Origin: Mytilus trossulus
Taxonomy: Eukaryota > Mollusca > Bivalvia > Mytilida > Mytilidae
Reading direction: 5' to 3'
Length of the DNA stretch: 64,000 bases
Assembly (NCBI RefSeq): GCF_036588685.1
Contig: NC_086378.1
Coordinates: forward strand, 80,183,127 to 80,247,126
Shown piece by piece: positions 12,092-27,000 of this stretch. A model generated the notes under the pieces. It saw only the letters and a program-made list of their open reading frames with translations. It did no database searches and was not told the origin of the DNA. Position 1 is the first letter of the stretch. Each line of letters opens with the position of its first letter. The translations under genes and the position numbers were made by a program.

Positions 12092-15000
12092 GTAAGTTAA
12101 CTTTTTAATTTTATTTTGCTTTCCATTTTTAAAGAATTGATATTATGAAATAAAAGGGAATGAGGGATTATGTCTTAGAAACAGCAGCCCAAATACAAAT
12201 AGTCAAAGACATCCAGAGGTCAACATATGTAGCATCTACATGTATAACTAATGCAGTATACATGCATGATTTATGATTGTGGTTTAAAGTTCAATTGTCA
12301 TTTTAAATTATTTGCTGCTAAAATTAAATTTGTATGTTTTGCAAAATTCATTATCATTTCTGTTAAGGTTGCAGTGGGTTATACATGTAAATAGAGATAA
12401 ACTTCTGCAAATGCAATTTGGTTATCTGTAAATCTAAATAAATAATTGACAGTTGTAAATCTCAATAACTTGTGGTTGTGTATAGATATTATGGTAAGCT
12501 GTAAAGTTAAGTAACGTTATTGAAATCTAGGCACTTCAGTACCAAGACAAAGCTGCACAGTGGTGGATCCATGGGAAGGGTTCAGGGGGTTGGAACCCCC
12601 ATTTTTTGACGATCAATGCATTTGAATGGGAGCATATAGTTAGAACCCACCCTTTACTCTGGTTTGGGACCCCCCCTTTTTAAAATGGCTGGATCCACCC
12701 CTGCTGCATGAGGACATTTTGGTACTTGTTAAAGATACATATTTTTTGACAACTCAAAACAAATGGGTGCCTCATACAATGTAATGACAAAAATGTATGG
12801 CATTTATTTTCTCAGTTTAGTTTTAAAACCTTTATAGTTATTGCTTATCCCATCTGTGTTGTTGGCCTTTCATTGAAGTTTCTGTATACTGAATAATAGC
12901 ATGCACATAGTGCATATAGTTAACAATTGGAATGTTGATAACTATAAAATGTATTTACTCTTTAGAATTTAACACATAGCAATAAAATCTATTTAAATTA
13001 CTCTTTAGAATTTTACACATCAAACCATCACCTTTCAAAAACACCAGCTGTGCACTTTTGATCTTCATTTCAAAACACTTATTATGATTTCAATAAATAT
13101 TGATAATCCATAACTTTATAATCAAATATTTTTTACAATTATGTTATAACTTACATTATTTTTTATGCCCTATATATGGTCATTATGTTTTTTGGTCTGT
13201 GTGTCTGTTCATCCGTCCCTTCGCTCATCCATCCCTTACTTTGTTTGTCTGTCCTGCTTCAGGTTAAAGTTTTTGGTCGAGGTAGTTTTTGATGAAGTTG
13301 AAGTAATGATATACATGATATATCTACTTAAAACTTAGTACACAAGTTCCCTATGATATGATCTTTCTAATATTAATGCCAAATTAGAGATTTTACCCCC
13401 CTTTTCATGGTCCACTGAACATAGAAAATGATACTGCAAATGGGGCATCCATGTACTATGGACATGATGGACGCGTTCTTGTTTCTAATAATTTTACGTA
13501 CTTTTAGTATAGTTATCAATATGAAACATTTTGAATTCCTTCCTGACATTTTATATTAATTTTTGCTTTTTTATTACATTGTAGATACGTACCATGGAAT
13601 TTGCATGAGGACAGACCTGGAAATTATTACTTTGCTCAACATCTTGACATCGAGTAAGTTTTTATGAAAACCTACCCAACAAGTTATTGTGGCTATTCTT
13701 ATCATATCTAAAACTAAGAAATAATATATTGAAGATCATTCACCAAAATTCAATTTGTTTGCACTTTTCAGATAAAAATTGTGGTAAGTTTAAACAATAT
13801 GATAATTTTATAACTTTTTTTACTATTACAAGTTGAATCAAACTAATGTATTTTTCCAATATAATTTTCTTTCTTTCAGAAAATTTTTGCGGAAGGCAAA
13901 TGATCTAGGATTATATGTGATATTTCGTCCTGGACCATATATATGCTCAGAATGGGAATTTGGAGGCTTACCAGGGTTTGTAATAAAAAAAAAAAAAAAA
14001 CTAGTTTCTAATAAATTATATTTAATATATTTCAAATTAAGATATATTTTCAGTTTTGGGAAATAATTCAAGTTAAAAAGGTTTTCAGTGTTTTCCTTTA
14101 ATCTTGTAAATTATAAGAAATCATCCTATATTATTTCGTGAAAAAAGGGGGGGGGGGGTATTTATAGGGGAGATAACTGTGGGAAATAGTATTACTGTTA
14201 AATTTAATGATGGAATTAATTTCAATACTAATCTTAATAATATATATGGAAATATTATGTCTTTTATTTTGCTATTTTTACAGTAAACATTTTACACCAA
14301 AAGTTACCATATTCAAACATTTCATCGATAATTTGATCAAATGCATTGTTCATAACCAAAAGACTGGAAAAGTTATCACAGCAAAGAATTAAGTGCCCCA
14401 TATTAGTCCAAATTTGTAAAAATAACCTGATATACTGTACTGAGTACTTTGTGAAGCATTTATTATGTCTGAGTTAGCATTTAGCTGAAAATATTGTCAT
14501 TTATTGTCTTATTATAATCATGTTATATTTTCGGTTTGCAAACAGACAAAACATCTACTGTTATTTTGTGATATATTTTGAGACTGTATGTAATTGGAAC
14601 AAAAAGATATTCCAATATTTTAGATGGTTATTGAAAGATCCTGACATGGTGATAAGATCTAACTATAAACCATATCAAGATGCAGTGGACAGATGGTTTG
14701 GAGCACTTATTCCTAAAATTAAAGATTTTCAGGTAAAAAGCCAAATCACATGTACTTTCAACATGTTAAAGTGACTTTCCAAAATATGTAAGTTTGGGCA
14801 TAAACAAATGTTGTTGGTAAGCAATAATTTAGTAACCAGATATGTTTTGTTCAGGGATTATTTCCTTTAAAGTAAAAAAAGGAGGTACTATGAATAAAAA
14901 AAGACGAGGGGCACATCCCAGTGAAACAGCATTCCAATAGATAGATGTCATAAATAGTGATTTACTTTAAAATATCAAGTAGCATCCCATTTAATATTCT

Positions 15001-18000
15001 TTTGAATGTTAAGAAATAATAGATTTTGTTTTTACAATGTAAAACAATTCAAACAAGAAAACTAACAGCCTTATTTGTATAAAAAAATGAACGAAAAACA
15101 AATATGTATTATATAAACAAACAACAACCACTGAATTACAGGCTCCTGACTTAGGACAGGCACATATATAAATAATGTGGCGGGGTTAAAATATGCCAAC
15201 TTTGCTAAGTATAATTTGATGAAAAATAACTTTTTTGAGTGACACAATCATACTTAACATTATTGGTGCACAAATTAATGTTAAGAGTATAAACTGAGAC
15301 ACATTTATTTTGTAAGGAAACTTGGACACAAACTAAAGATTTTTTTAAATTTTTCCCTGAGAAACAAAGAATGATACAATTTGTCACATTTAATTTCTTG
15401 AAATTTCCTTTTTACAAAAACTGAGCCATACAGTTATATTTAACATTTATAACTTAACTTTTATTTTTCCAGAGATCCAAAGGTGGACCTATCATTGCAG
15501 TTCAAGTTGAGAATGAGTTTGGTCACTACAGTGATGAAATAGATCATCTTTTGTTTATCAAAAAAGTAAGTTTATTTTACTATGAAGCTGTTTATGGTCC
15601 ACGACTAAGTTGTAGGGGCATATAGTTAACTGTAACTGTAACCAGGTTGTTTTGGTTGTAAATTAAAATAAACAAGTCAGGATCAATGGACAATGAATTC
15701 TTTTTATTGTAAAGTAAAGTAAAGTAATATATAATATATGTAAACTGTAATCACAGAGATATGTCGCTTTTTTGTAATTTCGATAAAAACTTTAACATAT
15801 AAGTTTTGCAAATGTTCAAAGTCAATAAACCATGACTGAAGGTACATGGCTAAACAATCTCCATGTAAGTGAGATGTACATATGCTATTACAAATGATAC
15901 CAAATACCATTGACTTATCATAAGTAGTTCATATAGGAAAGGTGTACTGACATAAGTAGTCTCTTAACACATTAACTCCAAATGGAGTTTTTGTTAGTAG
16001 AAGCCATATTAACTATGTGTATCAGTGAGAAAAATGTAAAAGCATAAAAATATAGTATATATACCAATACACATAATTAACAGCGCCTGGTGATGTTTTA
16101 AAGCCTGACCTGTTTCGGTCCATAAAGGACCTTCATCAGAGGCAGAATGGTGGATTAATGTTTGCACCCTATTTATATAGATATGGTAACTGGCGGTTGG
16201 GTTGACCGGCGGTTGAGTTAACCAGCGGTTGAGTTGACTGGCGGTTGAGTTAACCGTCGGTTGAGTTGACCGGCGGTTGAGTTAACCGGTGAAAAATCCC
16301 AGGTGGATTTTCCATGGTTACAGTTATCTATATTTAGCTAATGCTCATGTTACAGTAAACTTTTTGACATGTTAAATAAACATTTTTACATTATTCGGTA
16401 AACATGTGACCTGATGATATAACCATATTTGGGCTTTAGCATTGGATAAAGGGTGTTTAATAATTTAAGAAGTACATGGTAATCATTTAGTCTTGATCTT
16501 TGGCTTATGATACACCTAAATATCAAGTCTTGGAATAGTATTTCATGGTAGTTATGTGATCTTGATATTTGGCTTGTGATACACCTAAATATCAAGTCTT
16601 GAAATAGTACTTCCTAGTAGTCATGCAGTCTTGACCCCAGGCTTATGATACACCTGTATATGAAGTCTTGAAATAGTAATTCATGGTAGTCATGCAGTCT
16701 TGATCTTTGGCTTATGATACACCTAAATATCAAGTCTAATAATAGTATTTCATGGTAGTCATGCAGTCTTGACGTTTAAGCTTGTGATACACCAAAACAT
16801 CAAGTCAAAACTATTATCCCCCCTAAACAAACAAAATTTGGTTTAGGGGGGGGGGGGTCTTATTGAGAATGCTTCATTTAAGCCTTTAGTACTCCTTTCA
16901 AGATCTAAGGTAGATGAATATTAATCCTAAGTGTTAAAAAGTTTTCAACACCTTAAGTTTGTAATGTAGGTATTACACATATACATCAATGTCAGGTAAT
17001 CGCTAGGCTTACGCTTAGAGCTCCTATGCCATTCTCAATAAGACCCCCCCTAAACCAAATTTTGTTTGTTTAGGGGGGGATAATAGTTTTGACTTGATGT
17101 TTTGGTATATCATAAGCCAAAGATCAAGACTGCATGACTACCATGAATTACTATTTCAAGACTTCATATACAGGTGTATCATAAGCCTGAGGTCAAGACT
17201 GCATGACTACTAGGAAGTACTTTTTCAAGACTTGATATTTAGGTGTATCACAAGCCAAATATCAAGATCACATAACTACCATGAAATACTATTCCAAGAC
17301 TTGATATTTAGGTGGATCATAAGCCAAAGATCAAGACTAAATGATTACCATGTACTTCTTAAATTATTAAACACCCTTTATCCAATGCTAAAGCCCAAAT
17401 ATGGTTATATCATCAGGTCACATGTTTACCGTATAATGTAAAAATGTTTACTGTAACATGTCAAAAAGTTTACTGTAACATGAGCATTAGCTAAATATAG
17501 ATAACTGTAACCATGGAAAATCCACCTGGGATTTTTCACCGGTTAACTCAACCGCCAGTCAACTCAACCGCTGGTTAACTCAACCGCCGGTCAACCCAAC
17601 CGCCGGTTACCATATCTATATAAATAGGGTGCAAACATTAATCCACCATTCTGCCTCTGATGAAGGTCCTTTATGGACCGAAACCGGTCAGGCTTTAAAA
17701 CATCACCAGGCGCTGTTAATTATGTGTATTGGTATATATACTATATTTTTATGCTTATCATAAGTAGTTCCCTTTAAACAAAACTAGACACAAACAAATA
17801 CATGTAAACTTAGCAAAATTTCAAAGTAATTGAATTGAGGGGGCTGCATAAAAAAATCTCTGTGTTAATGTGAAGTTTCAATGCTAACTCAAGTGCATAC
17901 CAAATATCATTGACCTACCACTAGTGATTCCCCATTAACCAATCTAATTACAAACTAATACATGATAACTAAGCAAATGTTCAAAGTCAATAGACCATGA

Positions 18001-21000
18001 CTTAGGGGATGGGGACAAATAAACTCCATGGAAATGAGATATGCAAATGCTAATACAGCTGAATACCAATTATCATTAATTTACCACTAGTGGTTCCCCA
18101 TAAACTGACCTAATCACAAACTAATACATGAAAACTAAGCAAAAGTTTCAATGTCAATAGACAGTCACTGAGGGGGTGGGGCCAAATAATCTCCATGGTA
18201 ATGAGATGTGCCAATACTAATACAACTGCATACAAAATACCATTGACTTTATATAAGAAATTCCCTTTAAACAAGCCTATGTCCCTGACATTCGAGAGGG
18301 GATATTAGTTTTAGTGTGTCCATTCAAACATTCATTTGTGCTTAGGTACCTCTCAAAATTATTTTCTGGACTCTTTAACTTTAGTTTGCTTCAACCAAAT
18401 GTAAAACTTATACACATTGCTTATAACTACTGAAAACAGATTAGATTGGAATATGAGTGGTATCATTTTAACTGTTCTTGAGTTGTGTCCCTTATAAATA
18501 GAAGATATTGAATTTGTCAAATTTTACAAGCTGGGCCTTATTTTACCATGGACATATCCGTTCTTTGAGATTTCATATAGTCTTCAAAAAATGGATTTTA
18601 GGGATTGGACATAAATTGGTGGAAAAGATTTGTTTTTTATGGTAAGTGGTAGTCCTTTTCAATTAATACTTGGCACAGACATACATTCATGATATAGCTA
18701 GTATACCAACAGGTATCTGTACCATTTTAATAAAGTGTTCTTAACTTAATTTTTTAGGTTCTACAAAAATATGGTATACAGGAGATGTTACTAACCTCTG
18801 ACAATGGAAGACGTCAATCTTTATTTTACAACCGTAGGTTTTTGTCTAATATGTGTACATGTCTTGGTGTGAACATGAGTAATTATCATAAAATTATATT
18901 TGAAACATGATAGACCCAATTTATAACTACCAAATTAGTATTGTAATGCGTTATGTGATTTGCTGTGAACTAGAGCCATTCTAGACTTATGAATTGTCAG
19001 CTCGTAGTTTCTAGTGTACATGTATTTCTATTTGATGTAGAGCACAAAAATGATTATGCCGTGCGAGAACGAAAATAAGGATGTTGGGTTACAGTAAAAG
19101 TCTTCTCAAATAATCATTAGAATCATTTTTTGAACCTCTTATTGGCAGTTATCATTACATTTATATCAAAGCATTCATAACCATCAGTCTAGTATATCAT
19201 TATTAATTTGGTATCTTCTTTTCAAATGAACCCTGATCATTTATCTGTTTATATGGTTTTTGTTTCTTATTCCATTATTGGGGCAGATTTTTTATTTTTC
19301 TGTATTTTCTCATGGAAAGATTTAACAAGAGTCAAAATGCCATAGATTAGTGTTTTAGCTACATAATAATGTTTAACTGTCATTGTCCAGAAATAGATGT
19401 TGTTTGAGATGAAATATATGTTATGCTTTTTAAATTAAAACAAAAATGAACTTGCATAATTTTCTTGTTTCAGAGGCTTTGCCAACAGTTAATTTTCAAA
19501 ATTTCCAAAATGGAAAAACAGATTTTGAGCGTATTAAAGCACAATCTAAAGATTTTCCATTAATGGTCATGGAGTTTTGGAGTGGCTGGTTTGACCACTG
19601 GGGAGAGGAGCATCATGGAAGACCTGAACATTGTAAGTATATAGGTGAATGAGTGGTAGAATGGCAGTCTATGTATTTATTCAGATGCAGCTCAACAAGT
19701 TATTTGTACAGAATTAAATCTGTAGTTATATATATATTTATATATCAGCATCCTTGGAGAAAAAAAACATAATTTAGAAGTTTTCCAGCACTGTTTGAGC
19801 GAAACCAAGGCCATCTATAAATAATCTCAACTGAATTTGTTTTCAAACAACATATATGTGATAAGTCATACTTTTTCATAAAGGTGGACATATTTGGTCG
19901 TTTTAAAAATAATGATATGATTGGGCATTCATAAAACATTTTGGTGTCCTTCATTGATTAAGTTTGGGAGTTAAGGTGGTATGGGTGTCTTTCGCCATCT
20001 TGGATTGTAAAAAACAGAGAATCTAAGGTCCATATTTTCTATCAAGTTAGCAAAATTTGATGCAGGAATGCAATATTTAATGTGGATTTTCATATAAAAG
20101 AACCAATTTATAAGAATATAACTTAGAAATATTAAATTTTTAGAAGTGTAGATTATTTTTGGTTGTTTTTTTAATATTTTCAAATTGGCATTTTAAGGGG
20201 AGGTAACTCTAAAACAGTGCATTTTCTGAAGGACTCTACATGAAATTTTCCTATTTTTTGAGCATGTATCAATAGATACTACATTTTGACAAAGTATGAA
20301 CAAATTCTATCATTTTTATTTTAGACTCCCATACCACCTTAAGTAGTATCTTATAGAGAACCATCATTCAAAGCTGGTAAAATGTCTTTATTGTAAAAAG
20401 TATAAATTATTGCCTGAAAATTTATCAGAGAAAATATATGTGAATTTTCTTCCATGATATATTAGGAAATGTAATGATTAAGGTTATGAATGAAATTGCA
20501 GGCATAAAACCAATTAGGCTAGACTTTAGCCAGATGTCTAGGATTTAAGGTATATGCATGTAAGCATAATAATTTCAACTCATAAATACATGCTCAACCT
20601 ACATCAGTACTTAAAAGTTAATTATACTTGTAAATGTATTTTTTTCTCTCAGTTATTCTGTCAAATTTTGAGGAGATTTTGAAGAGTGGTGCTTCTGTCA
20701 GTATATACATGTTCCATGGTGGGACAAACTTTGGTTTTATGGCAGGAGCCAACAATGCTGATAGTCCTAAGTATGGAGCAGATGTTTCCAGTTATGGTAA
20801 GGTTACAATATAAGTGTCTGAATGGCTTGAGTTATAGAAAGATTTTGTATAATAATCATGTATATTTGCATAAGTGGGTCAATATCCTTAATAGATTTCA
20901 CATAGGCGGTTATGGTAATGTTTTTTCCTGTAGCTCAGTCCATATTGTTAACTTGGATATGGATGATGGCTCCTTACGAAAATGGGACTTTTTCACATAT

Positions 21001-24000
21001 GTGGTTTAATTTTCGGGATACGAAGTAAAATTTACCAAGAAATCCCCTTTCTAAACAATAAGTTCTTTAAAAATGCAATATTTTGAACACATTTAATAGC
21101 TCCACAGTTTTTACATATTTATTCTATGTTCCTCTACATTACAAATCAGAACAAATGGTTAAGCTCCGTCACTTGTTTATCATAGAAATGTGTCAATATA
21201 TCTAGACAAAAATTTTTGTTTACACACAACTTTTGAGTTACTCAATTTAAGGCGCATAAGGGATATTGACCCAAGTCTCTTGAGTTATGAACAAAAAACA
21301 AATATGTAACACATAAACAAACGAAAACCACTGAGTTACAGGCTCCTGACTTGGGACAGGCACATACATAAATAATGTGGCGGGGTTAAACATGTTAGCT
21401 GGATCCCAATTCTCCCACTAACCTGGGACAGTGGTATAACAGTACAACATAAGAACGAACTATAAAAATCAGTTGAAAAAGGCTTAACTCATCAAATAGA
21501 CAAAAAATACAAGTGTCCGAGGCCGGGTACTTATACATCCCGACACAAAAAGACACAATTAACAGATCTGAGAGTACTCACAGTTATCTGACAGCTAGTT
21601 CAAAGCCACTAACAACTAATAAAAAATCATGCCTCTAAGACTAAACAATCAATCCGTACACATCCAACATACAATGGATTTAGTGTAAAGACGTCATAAA
21701 CAGCCAGAAAAAAACATGAACTTGTGCAATGCCAAGTTACAGGTATCGACAGATTGTAGATCCATGAAAATGTATATGTATATAACATACTAGTAATATT
21801 GAGTTAGCTTTTAATCTACTGATAACAAAATCAATATTTATACCAATAAAAACAATATTCAATGATCTTATTACAGTGTTGAATAGGTAACCTTATAGAA
21901 TAAGTTTATTTAAAGGAGCAACAAATTTACATGGATCATTTCTAAATTTTCGGGCACAGTTAACAACATTTCCGTAAAAATGAGGATGTGCTATCCTGTT
22001 TGAAATAAGTTTTCTACAGGTACAACCAAACTTCAAAACCAAATCTTTATATCTATGGAAAATTTAGTAAAGGTTTTAAGTAATTTATGGTAACAATATC
22101 CCTGGTTTAATGAATTACTAGTTTTTTTGCTATTAAAGGGGCACAATTAGTGCCCATGGGGATACCTACAACCTGTCAATAAACTTTGTTGCCGAAATGT
22201 AGGTAAATATTATCAAGGAGAAAATTAACAGCTTCAATCATCTCATCACCTTCAGTAAGTATATCTAGCATATTACCTTTCTCATTAGAGAAGAAGGCTT
22301 TAAATGAGTTGCAGCAAAATATCTACATTCAGCTTTACCAAACGATTTTTTACTCTTTCAACAGAAATTAAATGAAGGTAATCATTTTAGTGATCCACTT
22401 TGTATCCAACCAAAATTTACCTCTTTGTATTTTGTATAACATGGAAACAGATGCATATGTACTGTAAATATTCTGCATAATGTTTGGGCTGTAAATAGCA
22501 TGAATAGGGAGGTATAAAAATACTGAAACTTAAATAGCTGAGAATTACCATATAACAAATGATATTTTTTTCAGATTATGGCGCCCCAATATCAGAGTCA
22601 GGGGACACTACCCCACTCTATCATGGAATGAGGGATTTAATAACTAAGTATACATCAGGTAATAATTCTTTATTTTCAAACAGCAAGATTTTTATGCCCT
22701 ATTTATGGGCATTATATTTTCTGGTCTGTGTGTCCGTCTGTTCGTCCGTTCTCCCCCCTTAAGGTTAAAGTTTTTGGTCGAGGTAGTTTTTGATGAAGTT
22801 GAAGTCCAATCAACTTGAAACTTAGTACACATATTTCCTATGATGTGATCTTTCTAATTTCAATGCCAAATTAGAGATTTCCCCCCATTTTTACGGTCAA
22901 CTCCAAAACATATAAATGAACTAAAATTAATGATAATATAAGACTACGAAAGGCCAGATGCTCCTGACTTGGGACAGGATTAAACATGTTTAGTGAGGTC
23001 TCAACCCTCCCCAGTGGCGGATCCAGCCCCCTTGGGTGGGTGGACGGGGATCCCAACTCAGGACAAAGGGGGGGTTCCAACTATATGTCCCCATTCCAAT
23101 GGATTTATCGGCCAAAAAAAGGGGGTTCCAAACCCCAGAACCCCCTCCCCCCTGGATGCTCAATGTTCCCCTGTACCTCTGGCCAAAAGAAGAAGGTATT
23201 GTTGAAAGATGCTTTCTTTCAATTGCATTACAATAGAAGTAACTGTATTTTTTTAAACCATTTTTATTATGCCCCGCCTACGATAGTAGAGGGGCATTAT
23301 GTTTTTTGGTCTGTGCATCCGTTCGTTATCTGTTCGTTCGTCTGTCCATCTGTCCGTCCGTCCGTCCTTCTGTTCATTCCTCGTCTGTCCCGCTTCAGGT
23401 TAAAGTTTTTGGTCAAGGTAGTTTTTGATGAAGTTGAAGTCCAATCAACTTGAAACTTAGTATACATGTTCCTTATGATATGATATTTCTAATTTTAAAG
23501 CCAAATTAAATTTTTGACCCCAATTTCACGGTCCACTGAACATAGAAAAGGAAAGTGCATGTTTCAGGTTAAAGTTTTTGGTCAAGGTAGTTTTTGATGA
23601 AGTTGAGTCCAATCAACTTGAAACTTAGTACACATGTTCCCTATAATATTATCTTTCTAATTTTAATTCCTAATTATATTTTTATGCCCCACCTACGATA
23701 GTAGAGGGGCATAATGTTTTCTGGTCTGTGCGTCCGTTCGTCCGTCTGTTCGTTCGTCCGTCTGTCCCGCTTCAGGTTAAAGTTTTTGGTCAAGGTAGTT
23801 TTTGATGAAGTTGAAGTCCAATCAACTTGAAACTTAGTATTATACATGTGCCCTATGATATGATCTTTCGAATTTTAATGCCAAATTAGAGTTTTGACCC
23901 CAATTTTACGGTTCACTGAACATAGAAAATGATAGTGCAAATTTCAGGTTAAAGTTTTTGGTCAAGGTAGTTTTTGATAAAGTAGAAGTCCAATCAACTT

Positions 24001-27000
24001 GAAACTTAGTATACATGTTCCCTTTGATAAGATCATTTTAATTTTAATGCCAAATTAGAGAATTTATTCCAATTTCATGGTCCACTTAATATAAAAAATG
24101 ATAGTGCGAGTGGGGCATCTGTGACCTTTGGACACATTCTTGTTTACTTTCTGCTTTTTTCCCATCTTAGTTCATTACATATATATCGAAACATTCTAAC
24201 GCTATTTGTATTTTTCAGTTCAACCAGGATCTGTACCACCAAACAGGGAAAAAGCTGCATATGGTAAGTTTTAAGGGAATTTGCACCACCAAAATGCTTA
24301 CTTGTTGCCTAGATCTTAAAACTGTGTGATAAAATAAATTGATAATATAAAATTAAGAGATGTTGTATGACCTCAAATGAGACAACGATCCACCAGAGAC
24401 AGAAGGCAAGGATGTAAATTGTCAGGGAATATAGGTTCCTTCATAATAAAAGTTCCAAAAGGAAGAAATATTCTGGAATATTATTTCCACAGGAATAAAT
24501 ATTACAGTGTATGTTCCTAATGGAATAAATGGTATAGAATATTTGTTCCAACAGGAATAGATATTATGACACTGTTTATAACAAAGTTTCCAGTGGAACT
24601 TCTGTTAGGCCGAAGAAATATACATTGATACTATAGGGCTCTGCTTTCAAACTTTTAATTTTATTTTCTTGAAACTCAGATCTGGTGACATGCTACATTT
24701 CAATCCAAATGTGATGAGATATTTAATTTTTTTTCTTAAAACTTTCCTTTACTTTTTAATATACAGTCTATATTTTCTTATGTCTTATAAACTAATATAA
24801 TAATTGTAGGTCAGATTGAAATGTTGAATTTTATGTCATGGTTTGATATACTTGATGTCATGAAGACAGTTACACAGGTAAATATTTTTTTTCTTTATAT
24901 GATTTATAAATCACTTGTAAAAATAAATACATTTGTCTTCTGCTATAAATTGCTGGAACAGTAGAAAAACAATTGCATTCAACTTTTTAGACCATGTTGG
25001 AAGTAGAAAGTAGAAACTTCCAGGTGTTTTTTTGGGGGGAGAGGGATATGAAAATCACTTACACAGATAAGAGGGAGAATGATAAACCTTTTTTTTTGTC
25101 GAGCCTGCGACTTTTATTGTATAAAGCTTGACATGTCATAAGGATAGTGATGTAGCGGCTGCGGCCCCAGAGTTAGCTAACTTCATAAAAGCTTTATATT
25201 TTTGAAGGTGGAAGACCTGGATGCTTCATTCCTTTTATATGGATGCCTCATGTATGATGTTTTCATCAGTCAAATTTCAAACGTCCTTTACCTCATTTTC
25301 ATGGTTCAGTGACTACTTGAAAAAAGTGAAGATTCTTTGTAATGTTAAATTCTCTCTTATTATAAGTAATAGGATAACTATATTTGGTATGTGCATACCT
25401 TGCAAGGTCCTCATCCCTATCAAGACAGTTTTCACTTGACCTCGACCTCATTTCATGGATCAGTAAACAAGGTTAAGTTTTTGTGGTCAAGTCCATATCT
25501 CAGATACTATAAGCAATAGGATTAGTATATTCGGTGTATGGAAGCACTGTGAGGTGTACATGTCCAACTGGCAGGTGTCATCTGACCTTGACCTCATTTT
25601 CATGGTTAAGTGGTTAAAGTTAAGTTTTTGGGTTTTGGTCTGTTTTCATACGACCGCAAAAATTGAAAAAAAGTTCGTCGTATATTGGTATCACGTTGGT
25701 GTCATCGTCGTCTGAATACTTTTAGTTTTCTCACTCTAACTTTGGTAAAAGTGAATAGACATCTATGAAATTTTAAAACAAGGTTTATGACCACAAAAGG
25801 AAGGTTGGGATTGATTTTGGGAGTTTTGATCCCAACATTTGAGAATTAGGGGCCAAAAAAGGCCCAAATAAGCATTATTCTTGGTTTTTGCACAATAACT
25901 TTAGTTTAAGTAAATAGAAATCTATGAAATTTTGAAACAAGGTTTATGACTACAAAAGGAAGGTTGGTATTGATTTTGGCAATTGATGTCCCAACAGTTT
26001 AGGAAAAAGGGGCCCAAATAAGCATTTTTCTTTGTTTTCGCACCATAACTTAAGTATAAGTGAATATTAATCTATGAAATTTAAACACAAGGTCTATGAC
26101 CATAAAAGGAAGGTTGGTATTGATTTTGGGATTTTTGGTCTAAACAGTTTAGGAAAAAGGGGCCTAAAGAGTCCAAAATTAAACTTTGTTTGATTTCATA
26201 AAAAATTTAATAATTGGGGTTCTTTGATATGCCGAATCTAACTGTGTTTTAAATTGGTCTTCATTAAGGTCCAAAGGGTCCAAAATTAAACTTTGTTTGA
26301 TTTTGACAAAAATGGAATCCTTGGGGTTCTTTGATATGCTGAATCTAAAAATGTACTTAGATTTTTGATTATTGGCCCAGTTTTCAAGTTGGTCCAAATC
26401 GGGGTCCAAAATTAAACTTTGTTTGATTTCATCAAAAATTGAATAAATGGGGTTCTTTGATATTCCAAATCTAACTGTGTATGTAGATTCTTACTTTTTG
26501 GTCCTGTTTTCAAATTGGTCTACATTAAAGTCCAAAGGCAAAGGGTCCAAAATTAAACTTAGTTTGATTTTAACAAAATTTGAATTTTTGGGGTTTTTTG
26601 ATATGCTGAATCCACCCATGTACTTAGATTTTTGATTATGGGCCCAGTTTTCAAGTTGGTACAAATCAGGATCCAAAATTATTATATTAAGTATTATGCA
26701 ATAGCAAGAAATTTTCAATTGCACAGCATTGCACAATAGCAAGAAATATCTAATTGCACAATATTGTGCAATAGCAAGAAATTTCAATTGGAGTTAACTT
26801 TCTTTGTCAAGAATAGTAGTTGAATCAACTTAAATCATTGTTTTATACAATATACAATGTATATTCACTTTTACTACCAGCTGATAAATTAAAATAATCT
26901 TTACCATTCAATGATAACAAGCACTTTTTTTACATTTTGATATTTTATGATGTATTTAAATGAGTAATTATTGTTGCAAACTCCATTAGAAATTTGAATT

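Noticed and set aside
13833-14066. Unspliced 77-residue reading through exon 3
   Set aside because: Only 13880-13975 belongs to the gene. The rest is intron on both sides, and the reverse-strand frame over the same place is a shadow.
16386-17441. Two almost identical 69-residue proteins on opposite strands
   Set aside because: They are the same foldback-arm sequence read twice. The frame coincides with the 69-base subrepeat (a multiple of three), which keeps it open.
22986-23453. 155-residue proline-rich open frame
   Set aside because: It lies wholly in dispersed repeats, two other overlapping frames are open as well, and no motif is present.
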